Under the pieces are notes generated by a model, which was not told the origin of the DNA, made no database searches, and saw only the letters and a list, made by a program, of their open reading frames with translations. A DNA stretch of 32,675 nt from positions 1-32,675 of the forward strand of contig JAQRMW010000226.1 of NCBI GenBank assembly GCA_028599075.1, written 5' to 3'. This stretch comes from Urechidicola sp. (GTDB lineage Bacteria > Bacteroidota > Bacteroidia > Flavobacteriales > Flavobacteriaceae). Below are positions 7,137 to 16,325 of this stretch, piece by piece. Position 1 is the first letter of the stretch. Every line of letters begins with the position of its first letter. The position numbers and the translations under genes are program-made.

Positions 7137-9359
7137 CTAAAACCAATATCCAAGATTAAAAAAGAGGTAATTTTCTTTTGTGTCTGGCGAGTAAGTATAA
7201 TTTAGTTCTATAGGGCCAAGAAATGAATCTAATCCATAGCCAATACCTAAACCTGTTTTTGTGTCTGCAAAAATATCTCCGTCATTCCATAAATCACTAT
7301 CAACTCTAGCAGCACTTGCAGTACCCATTAAAAAATTATTGTTAAAAATTTCATATCTAACTTTTAAGGTTGATTTTATAAATCCACTTCCATTTAAAGC
7401 TGCAAATTCATACCCTATCATTGATTCGAAAGTATTAATGTAATTTTCATTATACCCTCCTAAATTATAATCTAAAATTGGATTGTTATTATCGCCAATA
7501 GTAACACCTGCTTTTGCTATATATTGTAAGGTTAATTTATCAAAAAAGGTATAAGCAAAACCAAGCTCTCCTTTTAATTGAGAAAATGAATCGAAATTTT
7601 CATTATAATCCGACGAAATTAAATACCATCTAAAATCAGCGGCTAAATAAACACCTTTTTTTTGAAAATATTTTTTATCGTAAGTGTCAAACTTCACATA
7701 AGAAATAAAATTTAAATAGTTTGATTTGTCGAAATAAAACTCATCGGGGTCTTCAACAGCATTTAAAACAGTTGCTGCAAATGTATCTGTATATGCTGTA
7801 ATCGTTTTCTGCTCAACTCCAACTCCAATTGCAAATTTTCTATTAAGCACAGTTTGTAGATATAACTGATTTGTAAAGTCGCGGTACTTTAAATTAATAC
7901 GTGCTATCTCTGGAATATAATCAAACATAACATCTTCACTAAAGCGATGATAACTAGACTTAAAACCAAAACTCCAATTAGAACCATTGTCAATAAAATA
8001 ATCTAGATTATAACGGATATTATCCCCTAAAATAATGTCAGCCGAAAAAATATCATTTTTCATCAAAACGTGTTTCGATGTTAAATTTACTAATACGGCC
8101 GTCTTATACAATTCATCATAATGTGCTGCCAATCTTATATATGTAGATATATCATTTTGCTGAAGCTTTAATTGAACAGTAGATCCACCATCATCATGGT
8201 CTAAAATTTTATATTGAATGTTTGTAAAATTTCCAGTAGCAGAAAGGTTATTAATCCCATCTACAAATGAACTATAAGCAATAGTGTCATGAAGTTTAAT
8301 TCCCATTTTACTTTTTATATAAGTACGGGTGTAATCTTGATTCCCTTCTATTTGTATAGATTTAATCACAATTTCATTCTCTCTTTTCTTTTTTACAAAA
8401 GGAGGTCTGTTATAGGTCTGTTGATTTGCAATTGCAACCAATGCATCATAATGCTGTCTTGCCGCAATTTCTCCTAAATCAAATATTTCATTATAATATT
8501 CAAATGTTGTTACTGAATATCCGGTCATATCAGGAGTAATATGCACATTGGTATTTTTTATATTTTCTTCATAAGATGCATAGATTTGAAAACTCATAAT
8601 TTGATTTACTATATCTACAGCAGAATTCAAATCTTCTCTAGATAAAAGGTCATTTCCTAATTCAACTCCAATAATAATATCAGCACCCATTTTCTTAACC
8701 TCATCAACTGGGTAGTTGTCAAAAATACCTCCATCTACTAATAATTTACCATCAATCTCTACCGGCTCTAGAAGTGTTGGAAAAGCACTACTTGCCTGCA
8801 CAGCCTTAGGTAAAAACCCACTGTTCATTACTACCTTTTTCCCTGCTTCAATATCTGTTGCGATACAAACAAATGGGATGGGTAATTTATTAAAATCTGA
8901 AATTGTATCAACATGACTCAACATTTCTGTTAATAAATTTGCTACATTTTGACCTTTTGATAATGCCTTTGGAATTCCAATTTTACCCTTTTTTACGGGT
9001 AATGATAGTGCGTGTTTTTCCCCATTTTCTTTTTTATAAAATGGTTTTGATTTTCGTGGCACATCATCTAACATGATTTTTGTAAAATCAAAACTTCTAA
9101 AAATGGAATCTATTTCTTTTGCAGTATAACCTGCTGCATATAGCGAGCCCACCATGGAGCCCATACTTGTACCACCAATATAATCTACTCTAACACCTGC
9201 TTCTTCTAACACTTTTAACACCCCAATATGAGCAAATCCTTTAGCTCCTCCACCCGAAAACACCAACCCTACTTTTAAATCTTTTTTAGTCGATTCTTCT
9301 TCTTGCGAAAATCCAATAGAAATTGAAAATAAGAATAATAGGATGAAAAGCTTGTTCAT
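7137..9359 (-). CDS. Patatin-like phospholipase with outer-membrane barrel (PlpD-like)
   Basis: A 740-residue secreted protein. The signal peptide ends in SIGFSQ (cleavage near residue 19). The patatin domain covers about 28-320, with oxyanion hole GGGAKG (36-41), nucleophile Ser65 in GTSMG and catalytic Asp209 in DGG. A POTRA-like segment follows (about 330-400, KSIQIEGNQDYTRTYIKSKM in part). A C-terminal BamA/TamA-type beta-barrel ends in YLFFNLGYWF with a terminal Phe, as expected for outer-membrane insertion. This architecture matches patatin proteins of the type Vd secretion kind (PlpD). It probably hydrolyses phospholipids at or outside the outer membrane. The start codon overlaps the uvrC stop (TAATG), so the two are translationally coupled although their roles look unrelated. 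Confidence 0.93.
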   Translation of the reverse strand: MNKLFILLFLFSISIGFSQEEESTKKDLKVGLVFSGGGAKGFAHIGVLKVLEEAGVRVDYIGGTSMGSMVGSLYAAGYTAKEIDSIFRSFDFTKIMLDDVPRKSKPFYKKENGEKHALSLPVKKGKIGIPKALSKGQNVANLLTEMLSHVDTISDFNKLPIPFVCIATDIEAGKKVVMNSGFLPKAVQASSAFPTLLEPVEIDGKLLVDGGIFDNYPVDEVKKMGADIIIGVELGNDLLSREDLNSAVDIVNQIMSFQIYASYEENIKNTNVHITPDMTGYSVTTFEYYNEIFDLGEIAARQHYDALVAIANQQTYNRPPFVKKKRENEIVIKSIQIEGNQDYTRTYIKSKMGIKLHDTIAYSSFVDGINNLSATGNFTNIQYKILDHDDGGSTVQLKLQQNDISTYIRLAAHYDELYKTAVLVNLTSKHVLMKNDIFSADIILGDNIRYNLDYFIDNGSNWSFGFKSSYHRFSEDVMFDYIPEIARINLKYRDFTNQLYLQTVLNRKFAIGVGVEQKTITAYTDTFAATVLNAVEDPDEFYFDKSNYLNFISYVKFDTYDKKYFQKKGVYLAADFRWYLISSDYNENFDSFSQLKGELGFAYTFFDKLTLQYIAKAGVTIGDNNNPILDYNLGGYNENYINTFESMIGYEFAALNGSGFIKSTLKVRYEIFNNNFLMGTASAARVDSDLWNDGDIFADTKTGLGIGYGLDSFLGPIELNYTYSPDTKENYLFFNLGYWF

Positions 9360-11149
9360 TATTTTGTTTGGTAATAGTTGTACAATTTTTTAGCTCTAGA
9401 TTCACCAATAACATCCGTCAATTCTTCTAAAGAAGCACCGATGACTCTCTTAGTAGAACGAAAATGTTGTAGCAATGTTACAATTGTTTTTTGTCCAACT
9501 CCCGGAATTAATTCTAACTCGGTTTGTATGGCTGTTTTGCTACGCTTGTTTCTGTGATGTGTAATTCCAAATCTATGAGCCTCATTCCGCAATTGTTGAA
9601 TGATTTTAAGCGACTCTGATTTCTTATCCAAATATAAAGGAATTGAATCATTTGGATAATAAATTTCTTCTAATCTTTTTGCAATTCCTATGATGGCTAT
9701 TTTATTTCGCAATCCCAAAATATCTAAGCTTTTTAAAGCCGATGATAATTGCCCTTTACCACCATCAATAATAATAAGTTGAGGTAACTCTTGAGCCTCA
9801 TCAACCAACCGTTTATAACGACGATAAACCACTTCTTCCATCGATGCAAAATCATCAGGCCCTTCAACCGTTTTTATATTAAAATGACGATACTCTTTTT
9901 TGCTTGCCTTTCCATTTTTAAAAACTACACATGCGGCTACAGGGTGGGTTCCTTGGATGTTAGAATTGTCAAAACATTCGATATGTCTTGGCTCTTCTTT
10001 TAAGCGCAAATCCTTTTTCATCTGCGCCATAATACGATTGGTATGCCGATCAGGATCTACAATTTTTATTTGTTTAAACTGTTCTTGTCTGTAATATTTA
10101 GCGTTGCGAAGTGACAACTCAACAATTCGTTTTTTATCTCCTAATTTGGGAATAGTCACTTTTATTTCTTCTCCTAAATCAACTTTAAAAGGAACATAAA
10201 TTTCTTTTGATTGTGAATTAAACCGCTGGCGAATTTCTACAATTGCCAGTTCTAATAATTCTTTATCTGTTTCGTCTAATTTCTTTTTTATTTCTGATGT
10301 GTGTGATTGAATGATAGACCCATTCATGATTTTAAAAAAGTTGACATACCCATAACTTTCATCAGATATTATTGAGAAGATATCTACATTATTTATTGAT
10401 GGATTCACGACCGTAGATTTTGCCTGATAATTTGATAAATGTATGAGTTTGTCTTTTATTTTTTGAGCTTGCTCAAACTCCATATCCTCAGCATATTCTT
10501 GCATTAAATACGTAAATGTTTTTAGAGCTTCTTTAAAATCACCTTTTATAATTTGACGAATTTCATCAATCCCTTTCGAATAATTTTTTTCGGTTTGTAG
10601 ATTTTCACATGGGGCTTTGCAATTGCCAATATGATATTCTAAACATAACTTGTACTTTTTATTAGAAATATTTTCTTCACTCAAAAAATAATTGCACGTT
10701 CGCAATTGATACAACTCTTTTATCAAGCCTAATAAAGCTTTTGCTGTACGAACAGAAGTGTAAGGTCCAAAATATTCTGAACCATCTTTAATCACATTTC
10801 GAGTTAAAAAAATACGTGGAAACCGTTCCTTTTTAATACAAATCCAAGGATAGGTTTTGTCGTCCTTTAACATCACATTATAGCGCGGTTGGTATTTTTT
10901 TATCAGGTTATTTTCTAATAGTAGTGCATCTGTTTCGGTATTTACAACAATGTGCTTAACACTCATTATTTTTTTAACCAACACTCGTGTTTTCCCATTT
11001 TCGTGATTCTTATTAAAATAAGAAGCTACCCTTTTTTTTAAATTTTTGGCTTTACCAACATACAGTATTTTATCATCAACATCAAAATATTGATATACAC
11101 CTGGACTTGTAGGCAATGTTTTTATTTGAATTTCTAAATTGGGTTGCAT
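9359..11149 (-). CDS. uvrC: Excinuclease ABC subunit C
   Basis: A 596-residue nucleotide excision repair endonuclease that makes both incisions with UvrAB. The N-terminal GIY-YIG nuclease domain covers about 12-95 (SPGVYQYFD, then ILYVGKAKNLKKRV). A UvrB-interacting UVR segment lies near 205-240. The RNase H-like 5' nuclease domain has Asp394 in ECFDNSNIQG and the second motif LIIIDGGKGQ. Helix-hairpin-helix repeats close the C-terminus (LIPGVGQKTIVTLLQHF). Length and domain order are normal. It is the first gene of a two-gene unit with the patatin-like gene and is divergent from leuS. Confidence 0.96.
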   Translation of the reverse strand: MQPNLEIQIKTLPTSPGVYQYFDVDDKILYVGKAKNLKKRVASYFNKNHENGKTRVLVKKIMSVKHIVVNTETDALLLENNLIKKYQPRYNVMLKDDKTYPWICIKKERFPRIFLTRNVIKDGSEYFGPYTSVRTAKALLGLIKELYQLRTCNYFLSEENISNKKYKLCLEYHIGNCKAPCENLQTEKNYSKGIDEIRQIIKGDFKEALKTFTYLMQEYAEDMEFEQAQKIKDKLIHLSNYQAKSTVVNPSINNVDIFSIISDESYGYVNFFKIMNGSIIQSHTSEIKKKLDETDKELLELAIVEIRQRFNSQSKEIYVPFKVDLGEEIKVTIPKLGDKKRIVELSLRNAKYYRQEQFKQIKIVDPDRHTNRIMAQMKKDLRLKEEPRHIECFDNSNIQGTHPVAACVVFKNGKASKKEYRHFNIKTVEGPDDFASMEEVVYRRYKRLVDEAQELPQLIIIDGGKGQLSSALKSLDILGLRNKIAIIGIAKRLEEIYYPNDSIPLYLDKKSESLKIIQQLRNEAHRFGITHHRNKRSKTAIQTELELIPGVGQKTIVTLLQHFRSTKRVIGASLEELTDVIGESRAKKLYNYYQTK

Positions 11150-11238
11150 AGAGCGAAATTACCTATTATTTTTCAAAACAAAAACTTGAATTTACAGGTT
11201 AAGTTAACGCTTTGTAAAGTCTTGACTTATACACTTTA

Positions 11239-11265
11239 TTTGTTTCTAAAGAAACAGTAACTTTG
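11239..11265 (+). promoter_or_regulatory. Probable leuS promoter
   Basis: TAACTTTG (11258-11265) matches TAnnTTTG and is followed by CA, as in the HU promoter. The nearest -33-like TTTG (11239-11242) has a rather short 15-base spacer. Transcription would start near 11272, just before the palindromic repeat, so the repeat would be in the leader RNA. Confidence 0.5.
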
Positions 11266-11280
11266 CAGACTTTAAAACCC

Positions 11281-11370
11281 GTCATTGCGAAGCAAATTTT
11301 AATTTGCTGTGGCAATCTCATCAAGCAGATTACCACGTTATTTTGAATAATCAAAATTCCTCGCAATAAC
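11281..11370. repeat. Cloverleaf-like palindromic intergenic repeat
   Basis: A 90-base element starts GTCATTGCGA and ends TCGCAATAAC, terminal inverted repeats matching at nine of ten positions. Inside are three further hairpins in series. They are 11291-11298 with 11301-11308 (AGCAAATT), 11309-11318 with 11327-11336 (GTGGCAATCT with one G-U), and 11340-11346 with 11351-11357 (ATTTTGA). Termini of this type (GTCATTGCGA...) are known as dispersed intergenic repeats in Bacteroidetes and some other bacteria. It lies 13 bases before the leuS start. Confidence 0.8.
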
Positions 11371-11383
11371 AATAGTTATAATT

Positions 11384-14344
11384 ATGAGTTACAACCACCT
11401 AGAGATAGAAAAAAAATGGCAAGAGTTTTGGGCTGCCAATCAAACCTTTAAAGCTTCAAACACTTCTGATAAACCAAAATTTTATGTGTTAGATATGTTT
11501 CCATATCCATCAGGTGCTGGTTTACATGTTGGTCATCCTCTTGGTTATATTGCTTCTGATATTTATGCACGTTTTAAAAGACATAAGGGCTTTAATGTTT
11601 TGCATCCTCAAGGGTATGATTCTTTTGGTTTACCAGCAGAACAATATGCAATTCAGACCGGACAACATCCTGCAAAAACAACCGAAGAGAATATTAAAAC
11701 TTATCGTCGTCAATTAGACCGAATTGGCTTTTCATTTGATTGGTCTCGTGAGGTTCGAACTTCGAGTCCAGAATATTATAAATGGACACAATGGATTTTT
11801 ATTCAGCTGTACAACTCTTGGTACAACAAGGCATCAGACAAAGCTGAAGATATTTTAACCTTAATTTCTAGTTTTGAAAATATTGGTAATTCAGAAGTAT
11901 CGGCTGTTTGTGATGAAAATATCTCTACATTTTCTGCTGATGAATGGAACCGTTTTTCTGAGAAGCAACAACAACAAATTCTAGCAAAATATAGATTAAC
12001 CTATTTATCGGAAACCGAAGTGAATTGGTGTCCAGCATTAGGAACAGTTTTAGCAAACGATGAAATTGTAAACGGTGTTTCTGAAAGAGGTAGCCACCCC
12101 GTAGTCCGTAAAAAAATGACCCAATGGTCTATGCGAATCTCTGCCTATGCACAAAGACTATTAGACGGATTGCATAAAATTGATTGGCCGCAACCTCTTA
12201 AAGATTCTCAAACCAATTGGATTGGAAGATCTCAAGGTGCAATGGTTTCTTTTAATGTTGCAAATCACGATGCTAATATTGATGTGTTTACAACTAGACC
12301 CGATACCATTTTCGGGGTTTCATTTATGACCCTTGCTCCAGAGCACGAATTGGTGTCACGAATCGTGACAGATGAACAAAAGAAAAAAGTTGAGGAATAT
12401 ATTGAAGCTACAGCAAAACGTAGTGAGCGTGATCGAATGGCTGATGTAAAAACCATTTCTGGTGTGTTCACTGGCGCTTATGCTGAGCACCCATTTACAA
12501 AGAAACCAATTCAGATTTGGATTGGAGATTATGTATTGGCGAGTTATGGAACTGGTGCTGTTATGGCAGTTCCTTGTGGTGATCAGAGAGATTATGATTT
12601 TGCAAAACATTTTGGAATGGAGATTCCTAATATTTTTGATGGAGTTGATATATCTGAAGAAGCACATGAAGGTAAAGACGGAACTAAAATTGCTAATTCT
12701 GATTTCTTAAATGGCTTAGCATATAAAAAAGCCATGAAAACCATTATCTATGAATTGGAAAAACAAGGTGTTGGTTATGGAAAAATAAATTACCGCTTGC
12801 GAGATGCTGTGTTTAGCCGTCAGCGTTATTGGGGCGAACCATTCCCAGTTTATTATAAAGACGGAATGCCTCAAATGATTGATGCAAAGCATCTACCAAT
12901 AGAATTGCCAGATGTAGAAAAATACTTACCAACCGAAGATGGGAAGCCACCGCTAGGGAATGCAATTCATTGGGCTTGGGACTGCGATACAGCAGAAGTA
13001 GTAAATACCAATAAAATTAATAATACAACTGTATTTCCGTTAGAATTAAACACCATGCCAGGGTGGGCAGGAAGCTCATGGTATTTTAATAGATACATGG
13101 ATTCTCAAAATTCTAAGGAAATTGCGAGCAAAGAAGCGCTAGATTACTGGCAAGAAGTTGACTTATATATTGGTGGTAGCGAACACGCAACTGGACATTT
13201 ATTATATGCCCGTTTTTGGCAAAAATTCTTGTTTGATAGAGAGATTGTACCTGTTGATGAATTTGCAAAAAAACTAATTAACCAAGGAATGATTACTGGT
13301 ACAAGTGCTTTTGTTTATAGATGGGAATTTGAAAATGGAGATACTTCTGGAAAAGCAAAAAAATTAATATTTGTCAGTAAAAGTCTGATGGAAAATATCA
13401 TTAAAGAAAGACAAAAGGCAGAGAATTCAAAGCATAATTTAGATAATGATTCTATTGATTTATTAGCTGTTACTCAAATAAAAAGTGACTCTGAAAATAT
13501 GTGGTCACATTTTACTCCAATTCATGCCGATGTTTCTTTTGTAAATACTTCTGATGAATTAGATATTGAAGCATTTAAAAATTGGAGAGAAGAGTATAAA
13601 AATGCTCAATTTATTACTGAAGATGATGGTAGTTTTAAAGTTGGTCGCGAAGTTGAAAAAATGTCGAAGTCAAAATATAATGTAGTTAATCCAGATGCAA
13701 TTTGTGAAGAATATGGAGCAGATTCACTGCGTTTATTTGAAATGTTTTTAGGACCATTAGAGCAATCAAAACCTTGGAAAACTTCAGGTATTTCTGGAGT
13801 TTCATCATTCTTAAAAAAACTTTGGAAGTTATACCATACTGGTAAAGACGGAACATTCTTTGTTTCAGAAGGTACTGCTACTAAAGATGAGTTAAAAACT
13901 TTACATAAAACTATTAAAAAGGTTGATGAAGATATCGCGAATTTCTCTTTTAACACTTCGGTGAGTTCATTTATGATTGCTGTAAATGAATTGTCAGCAC
14001 AAAAATGCAATAAGCGCGAAATTTTAGAGAGATTGATTGTGCTAATATCACCTTATGCACCTCATATTGCTGAGGAACTATGGCAAAAACTTGGTCATTC
14101 CGATTCAATTTCTAGAGCAAAATTCCCAGTTTTTGATGCAAGTCATTTGGTAGAGAGTACTAAAAATTACCCAATTTCTTTTAACGGTAAAATGAGATTT
14201 ACTTTAGAGTTATCACTAAATTTATCAAAAGAAGAAATTGAAAAAGTAGTACTAGAACACGAAAAGACCCGAGCACAATTGCAAGGAAGAACACCTAAGA
14301 AAGTAATTATTGTTCCGGGTAAAATCGTAAATATTGTAGGATAG
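11384..14344 (+). CDS. leuS: Leucyl-tRNA synthetase
   Basis: A 986-residue class I aminoacyl-tRNA synthetase. The HIGH motif is HVGH (48-51) in SGAGLHVGHPLGY. The CP1 editing domain carries TTRPDTIFGVSF and GTGAVMAVPCGDQRDYDFA, which retains the Asp that contacts the amino group of misacylated substrate. KMSKS is at 759-763, followed by the anticodon-binding domain and a C-terminal tRNA-binding extension. It is about 120 residues longer than E. coli LeuRS. The extra length is mainly an insert of about 50 residues near 145-198, before NWCPALGTVLAND, and a long insert of about 110 residues before KMSKS. Such inserts are expected in Bacteroidetes LeuRS. The SemiSWEET gene begins three bases after the stop. 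Confidence 0.97.
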   Translation: MSYNHLEIEKKWQEFWAANQTFKASNTSDKPKFYVLDMFPYPSGAGLHVGHPLGYIASDIYARFKRHKGFNVLHPQGYDSFGLPAEQYAIQTGQHPAKTTEENIKTYRRQLDRIGFSFDWSREVRTSSPEYYKWTQWIFIQLYNSWYNKASDKAEDILTLISSFENIGNSEVSAVCDENISTFSADEWNRFSEKQQQQILAKYRLTYLSETEVNWCPALGTVLANDEIVNGVSERGSHPVVRKKMTQWSMRISAYAQRLLDGLHKIDWPQPLKDSQTNWIGRSQGAMVSFNVANHDANIDVFTTRPDTIFGVSFMTLAPEHELVSRIVTDEQKKKVEEYIEATAKRSERDRMADVKTISGVFTGAYAEHPFTKKPIQIWIGDYVLASYGTGAVMAVPCGDQRDYDFAKHFGMEIPNIFDGVDISEEAHEGKDGTKIANSDFLNGLAYKKAMKTIIYELEKQGVGYGKINYRLRDAVFSRQRYWGEPFPVYYKDGMPQMIDAKHLPIELPDVEKYLPTEDGKPPLGNAIHWAWDCDTAEVVNTNKINNTTVFPLELNTMPGWAGSSWYFNRYMDSQNSKEIASKEALDYWQEVDLYIGGSEHATGHLLYARFWQKFLFDREIVPVDEFAKKLINQGMITGTSAFVYRWEFENGDTSGKAKKLIFVSKSLMENIIKERQKAENSKHNLDNDSIDLLAVTQIKSDSENMWSHFTPIHADVSFVNTSDELDIEAFKNWREEYKNAQFITEDDGSFKVGREVEKMSKSKYNVVNPDAICEEYGADSLRLFEMFLGPLEQSKPWKTSGISGVSSFLKKLWKLYHTGKDGTFFVSEGTATKDELKTLHKTIKKVDEDIANFSFNTSVSSFMIAVNELSAQKCNKREILERLIVLISPYAPHIAEELWQKLGHSDSISRAKFPVFDASHLVESTKNYPISFNGKMRFTLELSLNLSKEEIEKVVLEHEKTRAQLQGRTPKKVIIVPGKIVNIVG

Positions 14345-14347
14345 GAT

Positions 14348-14611
14348 ATGAGTTTTAATGTAGAAATTATCGGCTTGTTGGCTGCAACTTTAACAACAGC
14401 ATCTTTTGTCCCTCAAGTACTAAAAGTATGGCGTACAAAGGAGGTGAAGAATTTATCACTTACAATGTATTCTGCTATGTTAGCAGGTGTTATCTTGTGG
14501 TTTACCTATGGCGTTTTAATAAATAGTATTTCAATTATACTAGCAAATATTATTACAGCAATATTAGTGAGTTGCATAATATATTTTAGGATTAGGTATT
14601 CTAAAAAATAA
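14348..14611 (+). CDS. SemiSWEET-type sugar transporter (PQ-loop/MtN3 family)
   Basis: An 87-residue protein with three membrane helices, the size of one SWEET triple-helix bundle; bacterial SemiSWEETs work as dimers. The PQ motif is Pro22-Gln23 in SFVPQVLKVWRTK, followed by VKNLSLTMYSAM, both typical. It probably moves mono- or disaccharides across the inner membrane; the substrate cannot be read from sequence. It starts three bases after leuS ends and is surely cotranscribed with it. Confidence 0.9.
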   Translation: MSFNVEIIGLLAATLTTASFVPQVLKVWRTKEVKNLSLTMYSAMLAGVILWFTYGVLINSISIILANIITAILVSCIIYFRIRYSKK

Positions 14612-14663
14612 GACGCGTTTCTGCAATTTTTATTTCTTATTTTTACCAAAAGGATTTTTCAAA

Positions 14664-14827
14664 CCACATTATGCTTTAGAACATTGTAATGAGGTTTGGA
14701 AATACGATAAAATATAAATTTTGGGGTTTTTAGCATACTATGCACTATAGTAAAAATTCAAAAAACAGCAAGTGGTATATTTTGAAGTAATTTTAAAATA
14801 TAATAAATTTTCTAAAGCATAATGTGG
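14664..14827. repeat. 164-bp element bounded by perfect 18-bp inverted repeats
   Basis: CCACATTATGCTTTAGAA at 14664-14681 is the exact reverse complement of 14810-14827. Most of the 212-bp gap between the SemiSWEET gene and the histidine kinase is this element. A second, local hairpin lies at its left end (CAAACC-A-CATTA with TAATG-A-GGTTTG, 14660-14699 region). No target-site duplication or coding capacity is visible. It may be a small non-autonomous mobile element or a long-range RNA structure. No terminator or clear promoter was found in the gap. Confidence 0.6.
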
Positions 14828-14832
14828 ATTAT

Positions 14833-16284
14833 ATGAACACCAAAGTTTTTTCAATCAGAAGTCGGGTTTTTGTATCAATGGTTTTATTGATTCTTATCTT
14901 TTCTGTATTGATTGGTGTAGTAACCATTTTTCAATACAACGAGCAATCTAATGAATACAATGCGGGGCGTTTAGCTAGAAAAGAATCCGCAGTTTTAACA
15001 CATATCGAAGTTGATTTAAGGAATTCTACATATCCTGTAGAAACAGATCGATTAAGAGATATTTTTAAAGATGAGATACTTAATATAGCAGAAATTCACA
15101 GTTTAGAGCTAGAGATTTATGACTTAGAAGGCAACCTCATTGTGTCATCAAATAGTGGGATAACCAACAATAATAACTTAGCTGTAATTCCACCAGAAAT
15201 TCTAAGTAATTTAGCAAATAACGGATTACATAGACTCGTAAAACAAGCTCAGATAGACAACAAAGAATATCAATCTTCTTACACTTATATGTACAATGAC
15301 AGTTATAAAGAAATAGGAATATTACATATTCCATATTTAGAAAACAGAACGGATCAAGAAAATGAATTGAGAGATTTCCTCTCAAAATTGGCATTGGGTT
15401 TTTTCTTCATGTTTGTAATTGGGATGGCATTTGCCTTATTCATTTCCAGATATATTACGCGGTCTATCACCACAGTAAGTGACAAATTGAGCGAAATGCA
15501 TTTGTATAAGCGCAATGAAAAAATTGAAATTAAAGGTAAAAATAAAGAGATATTTCAACTTGTAGAGGCTTATAATAGCATGGTGGATGATTTGGAAGAA
15601 AGTGCTGTAAAATTAGCCCAAAGCGAACGTGAAGAAGCTTGGAGAGAGATGGCTAAACAAGTAGCGCATGAAATTAAAAATCCGTTAACACCAATGCGAT
15701 TGACGGTACAAAATTTTGAACGAAAATTTGACCCAACAGATCCAGATATTGAACAAAAGTTAAAAGAATATAGCAAAACTATTATTCAGCAAATTGATGT
15801 GATGAGTTCTATTGCATCTGCTTTTTCAGACTTCGCAAAAATGCCAACTCAAAAAAGAGAAGAAATTAATATTGTTGAAGTAGTGAAACACGCTACAGAA
15901 ATTTTTACAGAACCCTATATTTCTTTTTCTTCAGATGTAGAAAAGCTCATTGTAAACTTAGATAAATTACAGCTTACACGTGTTGTTACCAATCTAATTA
16001 AAAATGCGATTCAGGCAATTGAAAACACCAATAATCCACTTATAAAAATAAATGTGATTGAGCAACAATTGGATGTTATTATCGAAGTAATAGACAATGG
16101 TAAAGGAATTGATGATGAGGTTAAAGACAAAGTTTTTGAGCCGAGATTCACAACAAAAACTAGTGGCATGGGATTGGGCTTACCGATGATAAAGAACATC
16201 ATTGAAGCCTATGGTGGAAGCTTGTCTTTTGAATCTCAAAAAAATGTAAAAACAATTTTTACGGTTCAATTACCTAAAAAGTAA
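14833..16284 (+). CDS. Sensor histidine kinase (NtrY-like)
   Basis: A membrane-bound sensor kinase of 483 residues from ATG 14833. A GTG at 14824 is also in frame but lies inside the inverted repeat, so the ATG is preferred. A membrane span lies near residues 10-33, with a periplasmic sensor region to about 180. A second span (LALGFFFMFVIGMAFALFI) is followed by a HAMP linker. The HisKA motif is QVAHEIKNPLTPMRL with phospho-accepting His279. The ATPase domain has the N box NLIKNAIQAI, G1 DNGKGI and G2 GMGLGLPM. The LTPMRL form of the HisKA box is typical of NtrY-type kinases. No response regulator gene is adjacent, so its partner and signal are unknown. Confidence 0.9.
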   Translation: MNTKVFSIRSRVFVSMVLLILIFSVLIGVVTIFQYNEQSNEYNAGRLARKESAVLTHIEVDLRNSTYPVETDRLRDIFKDEILNIAEIHSLELEIYDLEGNLIVSSNSGITNNNNLAVIPPEILSNLANNGLHRLVKQAQIDNKEYQSSYTYMYNDSYKEIGILHIPYLENRTDQENELRDFLSKLALGFFFMFVIGMAFALFISRYITRSITTVSDKLSEMHLYKRNEKIEIKGKNKEIFQLVEAYNSMVDDLEESAVKLAQSEREEAWREMAKQVAHEIKNPLTPMRLTVQNFERKFDPTDPDIEQKLKEYSKTIIQQIDVMSSIASAFSDFAKMPTQKREEINIVEVVKHATEIFTEPYISFSSDVEKLIVNLDKLQLTRVVTNLIKNAIQAIENTNNPLIKINVIEQQLDVIIEVIDNGKGIDDEVKDKVFEPRFTTKTSGMGLGLPMIKNIIEAYGGSLSFESQKNVKTIFTVQLPKK

Positions 16285-16325
16285 ATTGATAGTTAATAAA
16301 ACGGGAATAATTAAAAAATATAAAA

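Noticed and set aside
11272-11383. T-box riboswitch in the leuS leader
   Set aside because: No T-box sequence, specifier loop or terminator/antiterminator pair is visible; the structure is a palindromic repeat, and T-boxes are not typical of Bacteroidetes.
12356-12667. 103-residue minus-strand open frame inside leuS
   Set aside because: It lies wholly antisense to the conserved LeuRS editing domain and has no sensible composition or context.
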